In this document: positions 15,726 to 22,914 of the stretch, piece after piece
How positions within the stretch are numbered: position 1 is the first letter of the stretch
How the letters are laid out: each line of letters opens with the position of its first letter
DNA from: Nitrospira sp. SG-bin1
GTDB taxonomy: Bacteria; Nitrospirota; Nitrospiria; Nitrospirales; Nitrospiraceae
DNA: 64,000 bases
NCBI GenBank assembly: GCA_002083365.1
Contig: LVWS01000018.1
Location: 84,099 to 148,098, forward strand
Reading direction: 5' to 3'
Notes under the pieces: generated by a model
What the model was told of the DNA's origin: nothing
Seen by the model: only the letters and a program-made list of their open reading frames with translations
Databases searched by the model: none
Translations under genes and position numbers: made by a program

Positions 15726-17312
15726 ATGATCCACAGTGCTGAAGAGTTTCCGTCCTCACTGGATATTACCGCCTTGAAACCTTTCTCGACTTTGATGAAT
15801 GCCGAGCGCGGTTGGATGCTGGCCCGGGCCATCATAGTGCTGTTGCTGCAATCAAGTATTGGCAGCGCTCAAGCGCCTGGACCGTCCTTTGAGGCCGCCG
15901 CCGAGTCACTCTCCGTGGATCGGATGCTCGCGGATATCCGAACCCTCAGCGGACCGTCGTTCAACGGACGGCAAAGCGGCACGAAAGACGATGGACAATC
16001 AGCGCAATGGGTCGCACAGGAGTTTCTCTCAGCAGGTTTGCGTCTACCGCACATTCATAACGGTTCGCTGGCAGTTCCGTTCCTGACAGGGAAGGAGGGT
16101 GCTTCATCGGGAGCGATGGCGACAGTCGTACCCACCATGACGCTGTCGCCGGATCCAGTATTGAAGATCGGTGGGACAACGGACTTGACCGCCCAACGAA
16201 TCGAGACCGATTACTTCCCCATTTTCGATTCCCCGTCCGCCGACATCCAAGCCCGGATCGTGTTTGTCGGCTACGGCATCATCGATCCTTCCCAGGACGT
16301 CGACGACTATGCCGGTGTCGACGTGAACAACTGCGTCGTGTTGTTTCTGCGAGGCAAACCGGAACATTATCCACGACCTGTCAGCCACGCCGACAAGGTT
16401 CGGTTTGCCCGAGAACGGGGAGCGATCGCCTATCTGACCGCAACGGGCCCCATCCTCAACCGCTATGAAATTCTCCGCGGGGTCACCGGTCGTCCCAGTG
16501 CCTTCTACGGGCAACTGTCTTCGGACCACGCCATCCCCGGTGCCTGGATCAGCACAGCCTTGGCTGAGCGAATTCTGATAGACGAACATGCACCAGCCGA
16601 TCGTCTTCGCGTGCTTCAAGAACGCCTGAACCGGACACCCACATCACAAGCTGTACCGACCTACCATGTTGCCTCGCTTCAGTGGAAGACGACGGTCGAG
16701 GAGGGAATCTTGATCAATGTGATCGGCATGATTCCAGGGACCGGAACCGAAACGGTGATCGTCGGAGCCCATCGGGACCACTTCGGCCGTCCTGGGGGAA
16801 TTTTATTCCCGGGGGCCGATGACAATGCCTCAGGGACGGCCGTTATCGTGGAAGTTGCACGCGCGCTTACAACAGTTGCGGCGCGCCCCTCCCGAACCAT
16901 CCTCTTTGTTTCGTTCAGCGGCGAAGAGCTCGACCTGCTCGGCTCACGGCTCTATACGTCCCGACCCATCATTCCCCTCAACTCAACCAAGGCCATGATC
17001 AACATCGACCATGCCGGAGTAGGAAATGGGCGGCTGATGATCGGCGTGACTGGACTGGAAAAAGAAACTCTCTTGGCGGCCGGGAAGGCCGCCGGCATTC
17101 AGGACAAACTGGATCTCTATGGGTACTTCCCTGGGGGTGATCACGTCCCGTTCAAGGAAGCCGATGTGCCGACGGTCACCGTGGTCAGCGGCGGTGTGCA
17201 TCCTCACTTTCATCAACCGACCGATACCGCCGACACCGTCGATCCAGACATCTTGAAAACGGTCGCGCGGTATGTGCTGGCTGTGACGTGGCAACTTGCG
17301 TATGAGCCGTGA
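15726..17312 (+). CDS. M28-family zinc aminopeptidase, exported, with PA-like insert
   Basis: 528 residues if the ATG at 15726 is used; a later ATG (15795) would place the signal sequence WMLARAIIVLLLQSSIGSAQA at the very N-terminus and may be the true start. The M28 zinc ligands are visible: H in VGAHRDHFG, D in PGADDNASGT, E in FSGEELDLLGS, D in MINIDHAG and H in HPHFHQPTDTADTVD. A PA-type insert (about 130-270, YFPIFDSPSADIQARIVFVGYGI...) precedes the catalytic domain. It probably trims peptides in the periplasm. Confidence 0.9.
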   Translation: MIHSAEEFPSSLDITALKPFSTLMNAERGWMLARAIIVLLLQSSIGSAQAPGPSFEAAAESLSVDRMLADIRTLSGPSFNGRQSGTKDDGQSAQWVAQEFLSAGLRLPHIHNGSLAVPFLTGKEGASSGAMATVVPTMTLSPDPVLKIGGTTDLTAQRIETDYFPIFDSPSADIQARIVFVGYGIIDPSQDVDDYAGVDVNNCVVLFLRGKPEHYPRPVSHADKVRFARERGAIAYLTATGPILNRYEILRGVTGRPSAFYGQLSSDHAIPGAWISTALAERILIDEHAPADRLRVLQERLNRTPTSQAVPTYHVASLQWKTTVEEGILINVIGMIPGTGTETVIVGAHRDHFGRPGGILFPGADDNASGTAVIVEVARALTTVAARPSRTILFVSFSGEELDLLGSRLYTSRPIIPLNSTKAMINIDHAGVGNGRLMIGVTGLEKETLLAAGKAAGIQDKLDLYGYFPGGDHVPFKEADVPTVTVVSGGVHPHFHQPTDTADTVDPDILKTVARYVLAVTWQLAYEP

Positions 17313-17378
17313 AGCAACGCGAGTGAACAGGCACGATTCGAGCGGTTATCCGTCATGCGGCAACGAGGAGGAGAGCGT

Positions 17379-17789
17379 CTAGGGGATCTCATCGATGATG
17401 CCCGACTCGATCGGAGGCAATGGAGCTGTTTCGCGTGGCGGGCCTGGAAGAACGGTCGGACTTCCTATCTGATTCGCACCTTGGATAAGACCGATGGACA
17501 GTTGTGGCCCGAAGGTCATCACCGCTCCACTCCATGCCTGACCCGTGGTTGGATTGCGAAAGTTATAAGACTGAAAGTTAGGGGCTGGGGTGTAGAGAAA
17601 CCCTTGGGTTCCCTGATTATCGATGTACAGACTGCCGCCGCCGAACTTAAACAGCGGAGAGACTCCTCCACCAAACGACCGGACGCTTGATGCACCCGCA
17701 GTACTCTGCCCCAGGGCAGTCCCATCGGCATAGAGAGCTACAATCACCAACACGCCCAACAAGCCACCTAATACTTCCACGCGTCGCAT
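17379..17789 (-). CDS. Small secreted protein of unknown function
   Basis: 136 residues from the ATG at 17789, which follows AAGGAAG. A signal peptide (VEVLGGLLGVLVIVALYADG) precedes a mature part rich in Gly, Ser, Pro and Asn (SVRSFGGGVSPLFKFGGG, then YNFRNPTTGQAW) without cysteines. A longer in-frame ATG at 17831 is possible. The start lies 105 bp from the divergent TolC-type gene. No family recognised. Confidence 0.5.
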   Translation of the reverse strand: MRRVEVLGGLLGVLVIVALYADGTALGQSTAGASSVRSFGGGVSPLFKFGGGSLYIDNQGTQGFLYTPAPNFQSYNFRNPTTGQAWSGAVMTFGPQLSIGLIQGANQIGSPTVLPGPPRETAPLPPIESGIIDEIP

Positions 17790-17894
17790 GCCGTTACTTC
17801 CTTGCTGGATGGGACGAGCATAAATGTTCATGACAGAGGGCACAGGACTCATTATAGTATGCTCCTGTTCTGATCGTCGATCAAGGAGGCATGT

Positions 17895-19454
17895 ATGAAC
17901 ACATCTCCACCTCGCCACACGCTTGTGAACCTCGCGATCGCTGGCTTGTGTTGGATATTGTCGCCATCTCAAAGCTGGAGCCTCGATGTAACCCAACCGA
18001 TTCCTGCTGAGCGACGTGAAACTGTCTCCCTGGCCGACGCAGCGATTCGCGCACTGCAACACAATCTCGATATTAGTATCAGCCGCCACAACAAAGAAAG
18101 CCGGTTGGCCGATATCATTGTCGAACAATCCAAGTTCGACCCCAACCTGAGCATCAACGGTCAATATAACCGAACGGTAAATCCGCTCAATCGACCCGTG
18201 TTCGGCGGAACCGGAGTCAACCTTAATCAGATCAGAATTTTTGATCAGCGTAGCCATTCGGTAACCGTCGATGCTTCGACCAACCTCATCACCGGCGGGA
18301 ATGTCGACGTGAACTACAGCCCGGCTCGAAACAGCGTGAATCAAGATGTCGCCACGGGATTCTTGTTCAACCCCTCGTGGACGGGCGGCCTGGCCTTCAC
18401 CTTCACTCAGCCGTTACTCAGAAACGCCGGCATCGCGGTCAATAAAACCTTCATTAAAATCGCCCAGAACAATGCATTCGTCGAAGAGCATGTCTTTCGA
18501 GACCGTGTGATGACGGTCATCACCACAGTCGAGCAAACCTACTGGGAATTGGTGTTTGCGAACGAAAACCTAAAGGTCGCCCAAGCCGCCTTGAAAGCCG
18601 CGGAAGAACTCTTGGCATCGAACCGCGCCAAGACCAAAGCCGGTGTGATGTCGATCGTCGATGTTCTCCAAGCCGAGGCGGCCGTCGCGTCGCGGGTGGA
18701 ACAGGTATTGGTGGCGGAGAAATCCATTCGCGATCAAGAGGACCAACTGCGTCGTCTTTTGAATCCCGGCGAAGAGGAACTGCGGCAAGACGTCCGCCTG
18801 ACGCCGACAGATGCCCCCGTCACGTTTCTTGAACCTCTCAGCCTCCAGGAAGCGATCGACACCGCGATCGAACAGCGGCCGGAGGTCGCTCAGGCAAAGA
18901 AAAACATCGAGTCGGGCGAACTCAATAAACAATTCGCCCGCAACCAATTACTCCCGACCCTTTCGTTCCAAGGCACCATGGGATTAGCCGGACTCGGCGG
19001 AGACTATGGAGAGTCCTTTACCAGGAACTTCAGCGGCGACTTCTACAACTATGGAGCGGGACTGGTGCTCAGCTATCCGCTCGGCAACCGTTCCGCCATC
19101 AGCACGTACAACAAACGGCAGCTGGAAGCCAAAAACGCCGAGGTGGCGCTGGCCAGTGTTCGGCAGCAAATCATCGTCGGCATTCGTGAAGCGGTGCGTC
19201 GAGTCCAAACCGATTTCAAGCGGATCGAGACCACGCGTTCGGCCCGCATCATGGCCGAGAAACAACTCCAGGCCGAGCAGGAACGGTTGAAGGTCGGACT
19301 CAGCACGACCCGCTTCGTGCTGGATTTCCAGCGTGATCTGGCGACGGCACAGGGTAACGAGTTGCGCGCCATCGTCGATTACAACAAATCGCTGTCCAAC
19401 CTCTCCCGCCACAAGGCGACGACGTTGGACCGGTATCACCTCGAACTCTCGTAG
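17895..19454 (+). CDS. TolC-family outer membrane efflux protein
   Basis: 519 residues. A signal peptide (1-29) is followed by two outer-membrane-efflux repeats, starting near VSLADAAIRALQHNLDISI and SLQEAIDTAIEQRPEVAQAK, each with the long helical stretches of TolC. The ATG at 17895 has AGGAGG five bases upstream. No inner-membrane pump or membrane-fusion gene is next to it, so it probably serves a pump encoded elsewhere. The CPBP-type gene starts 7 bp after its stop. Confidence 0.9.
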   Translation: MNTSPPRHTLVNLAIAGLCWILSPSQSWSLDVTQPIPAERRETVSLADAAIRALQHNLDISISRHNKESRLADIIVEQSKFDPNLSINGQYNRTVNPLNRPVFGGTGVNLNQIRIFDQRSHSVTVDASTNLITGGNVDVNYSPARNSVNQDVATGFLFNPSWTGGLAFTFTQPLLRNAGIAVNKTFIKIAQNNAFVEEHVFRDRVMTVITTVEQTYWELVFANENLKVAQAALKAAEELLASNRAKTKAGVMSIVDVLQAEAAVASRVEQVLVAEKSIRDQEDQLRRLLNPGEEELRQDVRLTPTDAPVTFLEPLSLQEAIDTAIEQRPEVAQAKKNIESGELNKQFARNQLLPTLSFQGTMGLAGLGGDYGESFTRNFSGDFYNYGAGLVLSYPLGNRSAISTYNKRQLEAKNAEVALASVRQQIIVGIREAVRRVQTDFKRIETTRSARIMAEKQLQAEQERLKVGLSTTRFVLDFQRDLATAQGNELRAIVDYNKSLSNLSRHKATTLDRYHLELS

Positions 19455-19461
19455 CGCCCTC

Positions 19462-20169
19462 ATGACACCCGAGCCAGATCGGCTCGTTCGAAGTTCTCTT
19501 TCCACTATGGGAGCAGCGCTGCCGTTGCTCCCCGTCGGAGCCACGATCGGCTATTACTGGCTTCCTCACTCTCTTGGAGAAAAGTTACTCGTTCAATTCC
19601 TCCCGCAACTTCTCGCCTATGTGGCCATGGGTCTCTGGGTCTCGCGCACGTCTGCGGTTCCGATCAAGCTGGGGTTGGAAAGAGCGAAGGCCGGAAACGG
19701 GCTGAAATGGGGGATAGTCACTGGATTGTTACTCGGAAGCGTGAATACCTTCGTGATTCTTTCGGTCTATCCGGCCCTCGGGTACGACATCACCTTCTTG
19801 AAGCAGACCCTCCATGGTCGCCTTCCAGTCCTCCTTATGGTCCCGTGGCTCATCTGCGGAATCGCGTTGTTCGTGGAGCTGAACTTTCGCGGCTTCCTCT
19901 TGGGGCGGCTTGCCGAACTTGAATCGCGCTGGCGGGGCACCGAGTCGAGTCGAGGTCGGACCCCCTTTGCCCTCATTGCAAGCACACTGACGTTTGCATT
20001 CGACCCATTCATGGTGAATACGTTTCAGCATCTCCACTGGATCGCCCTCTGGGATGGGTTGGTCTGGGGAAGCATCTGGCTCCAAACCCGAAACCTCTGG
20101 ACTACGATTGTCGCTCACGCCGTCGAAGTCATGGTGATGTACAGTGTGGTCAGAGCGGCGATAGGATGA
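19462..20169 (+). CDS. CPBP-family intramembrane protease-like protein
   Basis: 235 residues, six to seven hydrophobic helices. The CPBP (Abi/Rce1) region reads FVELNFRGFLLGRL, then FQHLHWIALWDGLVWGSIWLQT and IVAHAVEVM. The usual EExxFRG motif has Val in place of the first Glu (VELNFRG), so catalysis may be lost or shifted. The start is the ATG at 19462, 7 bp past the TolC stop; the frame is open further upstream inside tolC but that part would be out of family. The role of bacterial CPBP proteins is generally poorly known. Confidence 0.75.
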   Translation: MTPEPDRLVRSSLSTMGAALPLLPVGATIGYYWLPHSLGEKLLVQFLPQLLAYVAMGLWVSRTSAVPIKLGLERAKAGNGLKWGIVTGLLLGSVNTFVILSVYPALGYDITFLKQTLHGRLPVLLMVPWLICGIALFVELNFRGFLLGRLAELESRWRGTESSRGRTPFALIASTLTFAFDPFMVNTFQHLHWIALWDGLVWGSIWLQTRNLWTTIVAHAVEVMVMYSVVRAAIG

Positions 20170-20233
20170 GAAGCTGACAATCTGCTGATTGGCATCCCAT
20201 TTGCCAGATCAACAGATCATAAGTGATTACGCC

Positions 20234-21268
20234 ATGAACCCCTCCTTCTCCAGTTACTTGGTCAACGATGTCTTCGGCGATCCGGGCCTGTACGTGGACA
20301 TCCGCTGGTCCAAGCGAGCGTTGCTGTTTGATCTCGGCCACAACGTTGGATTGGGACCGACCAAATTGCTCCGGGCCGGTGAGATTTTCATCTCGCATAC
20401 CCACATGGATCACTTCATTGGATTTGATACGGTCCTCCGCGTCGCGCTCGGACGAGGCAAGACGCTCAAGCTCGTCGGGCCGCCGGGTCTGATCGACAAT
20501 GTCGAGGGGAAATTGCGTGGCTATACCTGGAATCTCGTGGACGGCTATCCCCTCACGATCGAGGTTCGGGAATTTCATGAACACGAAATTCACCGAACCG
20601 TGTTTGGGGCGAGCGACGGGTTTCATGCAGGAGAACGACGCACCGCTCCCGCACCACGCTGCGACGGTCCGCTCTTCACCGTGTTGGAAGATCCGATGTT
20701 GACGGTCAAGGCCGCGGTCTTGAATCATCGGATTCCCTCCTTCGCCTATTCACTGGAAGAGCACTTTCACATCAACGTCAACAAACAGAAATTACATGAG
20801 GCAGGGCTGAGGGTCGGCGCGTGGCTCAAGGACGTGAAGCACCATATCTGGCAAGGCAAGCCGGATGATTTCCGCTTCACCGTGGCCCTCTACGATGAGC
20901 ATCGGCGGGAAGACCGTGAATTCGTACTGGGTGAAATCAAAGAACGATTTCTGACGATTTCACGCGGGCAAAAGATCGCGTACGTCGTCGATGCACGGTA
21001 CGACGAGGAAAACGAAGCCAAGATCGTCTCGCTCGCCCAAGGTGCCGACATCTTCTACTGCGAGTCGCCTTATCTGGATTGTGATGCAGAAAAAGCGTAC
21101 GACCGATATCATTTGACGGCCAGGCAAGCCGGGCTCATGGCGAGGAAAGCCCGCGTGCGTGACCTGGTGGTGTTTCACTTTTCCCCGCGTTATACCGGCC
21201 AAGGAGAAGCATTGGAGCGGGAAGCGCTGGAGGCGTTTAGCGGAAATGAAGACGGAGGTTACAGGTGA
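20234..21268 (+). CDS. MBL-fold hydrolase, RNase Z-like
   Basis: 344 residues. The metallo-beta-lactamase motif HTHMDH sits near residue 58, with further likely ligands in AVLNHRIPSFAY, VVDARYDE and VFHFSPRYTG, close to the tRNase Z layout. An insert (about 120-165) separates the two halves. It may process tRNA 3' ends or act on another phosphoester; the canonical exosite was not recognised. The start is the ATG at 20234 (an in-frame TTG lies at 20189). The next gene overlaps its stop by 4 bp (GTGA). Confidence 0.8.
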   Translation: MNPSFSSYLVNDVFGDPGLYVDIRWSKRALLFDLGHNVGLGPTKLLRAGEIFISHTHMDHFIGFDTVLRVALGRGKTLKLVGPPGLIDNVEGKLRGYTWNLVDGYPLTIEVREFHEHEIHRTVFGASDGFHAGERRTAPAPRCDGPLFTVLEDPMLTVKAAVLNHRIPSFAYSLEEHFHINVNKQKLHEAGLRVGAWLKDVKHHIWQGKPDDFRFTVALYDEHRREDREFVLGEIKERFLTISRGQKIAYVVDARYDEENEAKIVSLAQGADIFYCESPYLDCDAEKAYDRYHLTARQAGLMARKARVRDLVVFHFSPRYTGQGEALEREALEAFSGNEDGGYR

Positions 21269-21603
21269 GCGATCTCGGCAAATATGCGCTTTACTTTTTA
21301 TTGGGCGGTTCGATCGTGAGCTTCTCCACCTATCTCGGCTCGCAAGGCAAATCGTTCCTCGCCGCCATGGCCAGCACTTTTCCCGCCATCACCGGCGTCA
21401 CATTTGTCCTGCTCTATGCCAGCGGTGGAGGGGCGACCACGGTCGACTACGCCAAGAATCTGCTCTGGTTTGTCCCACCTTGGACTGTCTACGTCCTCGC
21501 CATGATCATGGGCATCCCCCGCCTCGGTTTTTGGCCCGCGATGGTCGGATCGCTCGTTCTCTATATGGGATGTATCGGGCTCGTGAAGATGATGCTGCGA
21601 TAG
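21265..21603 (+). CDS. Small membrane protein, GlpM/DUF3147-like
   Basis: 112 residues with four membrane helices (about 6-24, 34-52, 65-84 and 88-108), starting at a GTG that overlaps the MBL gene stop. Size, helix spacing and the central proline-containing turn (FVPPWTVYVLAMIMG) resemble GlpM/DUF3147 proteins. The assignment is tentative and the function unknown. Confidence 0.55.
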   Translation: MSDLGKYALYFLLGGSIVSFSTYLGSQGKSFLAAMASTFPAITGVTFVLLYASGGGATTVDYAKNLLWFVPPWTVYVLAMIMGIPRLGFWPAMVGSLVLYMGCIGLVKMMLR

Positions 21604-21631
21604 GGTACCCACACCCCATGATGTGGTTCAT

Positions 21632-21657
21632 GAGTCGTTCGTCTTGAGCTCGTCGAA
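21632..21657 (-). repeat. Intergenic repeat of the TTCGAC-AGCTCA type, copy 1
   Basis: Read on the minus strand: TTCGACGAGCTCAAGACGAA. A similar sequence occurs in the opposite orientation at 22813-22836 (about 18 of 22 bases alike). Short intergenic motifs of this kind (TTCGACAAGCTCAGG...GAACGG) recur in many bacterial genomes. Confidence 0.5.
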
Positions 21658-21782
21658 TGCTTATTAACCAACGAGGCTCGACTCTTGCGGCTCGGCGCGA
21701 TCACCACAGACTTCCACAGCCAGTCGGGAGCAGTCGAACGGCTCACGGCAAACGAACTCATATGGTACCAGTCTAGACTTGC

Positions 21783-22358
21783 CTAGCGTTCTCTGCCGAA
21801 CTGCACCTGACTGATCTCTTCTAGGGTCGATACCATGTGATCAAGAGCCGCAGAGACGGACCGGCTGGCGATGTGGGAAGGACCGTCGGTCCCGGCCCAG
21901 ATGTCTGGAGGATCAGCCATTTCTCGTATGTTTTGGCAGAACTGACCGATCGTCTGCTTCCAGTGGAGCGGCCCACTATCTCTCTTAACGTACTGGACTT
22001 GGTCTTGTGAAAAGGGCCGATCGAATTGCCCCGCACGCAGCTGCCACATCGCTTCCATCGCTTGCTGCCGCTCAGGACCGATGTCCAGCCCGCAGGCTCG
22101 TTCGTTAAGCGCCGCGCACAGTCCCCCGACTATGTGATCGACATGCATCTCTGGAAATACGTCCACGCAAGCCTGCATCAGCAGATACTTGTGAAAGAGA
22201 AACACCTCGGCGGCGATGCGTGACTCTTCTGCAGTGGCATCGTAGGCCTGAGCGAGTTCTCGAAAGGCCCTCGCCGAGGGTCCGCACAGGGCGGAGCCGA
22301 GAAGCGGCATGATACGACGGCCCAATCCCAAGTACTCCTCATTAGTAAGCAGTGCCAT
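21783..22358 (-). CDS. Conserved-looking cytoplasmic protein of unknown function
   Basis: 191 residues, mostly helical, no signal or membrane segment. Notable segments are YLGLGRRIMPLLGSAL, AAEVFLFHKYLLMQACVDVF and an Asp/Pro-rich region near 150 (REMADPPDIWAG). The ATG at 22358 is 9 bp after the YbjQ-family stop in the same direction, so the two are likely co-transcribed. Not recognised. Confidence 0.6.
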   Translation of the reverse strand: MALLTNEEYLGLGRRIMPLLGSALCGPSARAFRELAQAYDATAEESRIAAEVFLFHKYLLMQACVDVFPEMHVDHIVGGLCAALNERACGLDIGPERQQAMEAMWQLRAGQFDRPFSQDQVQYVKRDSGPLHWKQTIGQFCQNIREMADPPDIWAGTDGPSHIASRSVSAALDHMVSTLEEISQVQFGRER

Positions 22359-22367
22359 GCAAGCCGC

Positions 22368-22688
22368 TTATTCGACCACAACCGCCGTGCCGCTCGCACT
22401 GACCATCAACATGCTGCTGTTCGTCCCGATGGTTTCATAGTCGATGTCGATCCCGATGATCGCATTGGCCCCCAAGTGCTTGGCCTGCTCACGCATTTCC
22501 TCGAGGGCGATATCCTTGGCCTTTCGAAGTTCTTTTTCATACGCGGCCGACCGCCCCCCGACGATATCCCTGATCGAGGCGAAAAAATCACGAAAGATGT
22601 TCGCGCCGAGGATCGCATCCCCGGACACCAAGCCCAAGTATTTCACGGCCTTCTTGCCCTCGATATTGTTGGTCGTCGACAGAATCAT
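22368..22688 (-). CDS. YbjQ/UPF0145 family protein
   Basis: 106 residues with the family pattern: MILSTTNNIEGKKAVKYLGLVSGDAILGANIFRDFFASIRDIVGGRS, then ALEEMREQAKHLGANAIIGIDIDYETIG. Members form ring-like oligomers and have been called heavy-metal-binding proteins on weak evidence. The ATG at 22688 follows CAGGAGGACAC, a strong ribosome-binding site. Confidence 0.9.
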   Translation of the reverse strand: MILSTTNNIEGKKAVKYLGLVSGDAILGANIFRDFFASIRDIVGGRSAAYEKELRKAKDIALEEMREQAKHLGANAIIGIDIDYETIGTNSSMLMVSASGTAVVVE

Positions 22689-22812
22689 GTGTCCTCCTGG
22701 TTAAGTGCCCCATCCTCTCACCTCTGGTGAACCATCGCCAAGCCTTTTGCTGAATACAACTACACAATCGATCGCTAACGCCATAACCTGTGCTAGCGGA
22801 AGGGCGCAGGCC

Positions 22813-22836
22813 TCGACAAGCTCAGAATGAACCGTT
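22813..22836 (+). repeat. Intergenic repeat of the TTCGAC-AGCTCA type, copy 2
   Basis: TCGACAAGCTCAGAATGAAC in the spacer before uvrA, inverted relative to the copy at 21632-21657. The two copies bracket the YbjQ gene pair. Confidence 0.5.
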
Positions 22837-22914
22837 GGGGACGCTGCTCCATCGTTGAACCAGCCATCAACTGTTGCTACCATGATCGGTCACTCTGATG
22901 CAGGAGCGATCACC

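Noticed and set aside
17790..18344. Upstream extension of the small secreted protein gene (open to 18344 on the minus strand)
   Set aside because: The extension overlaps the TolC-type gene in antisense. The signal peptide and ribosome-binding site at 17789 mark the real start.
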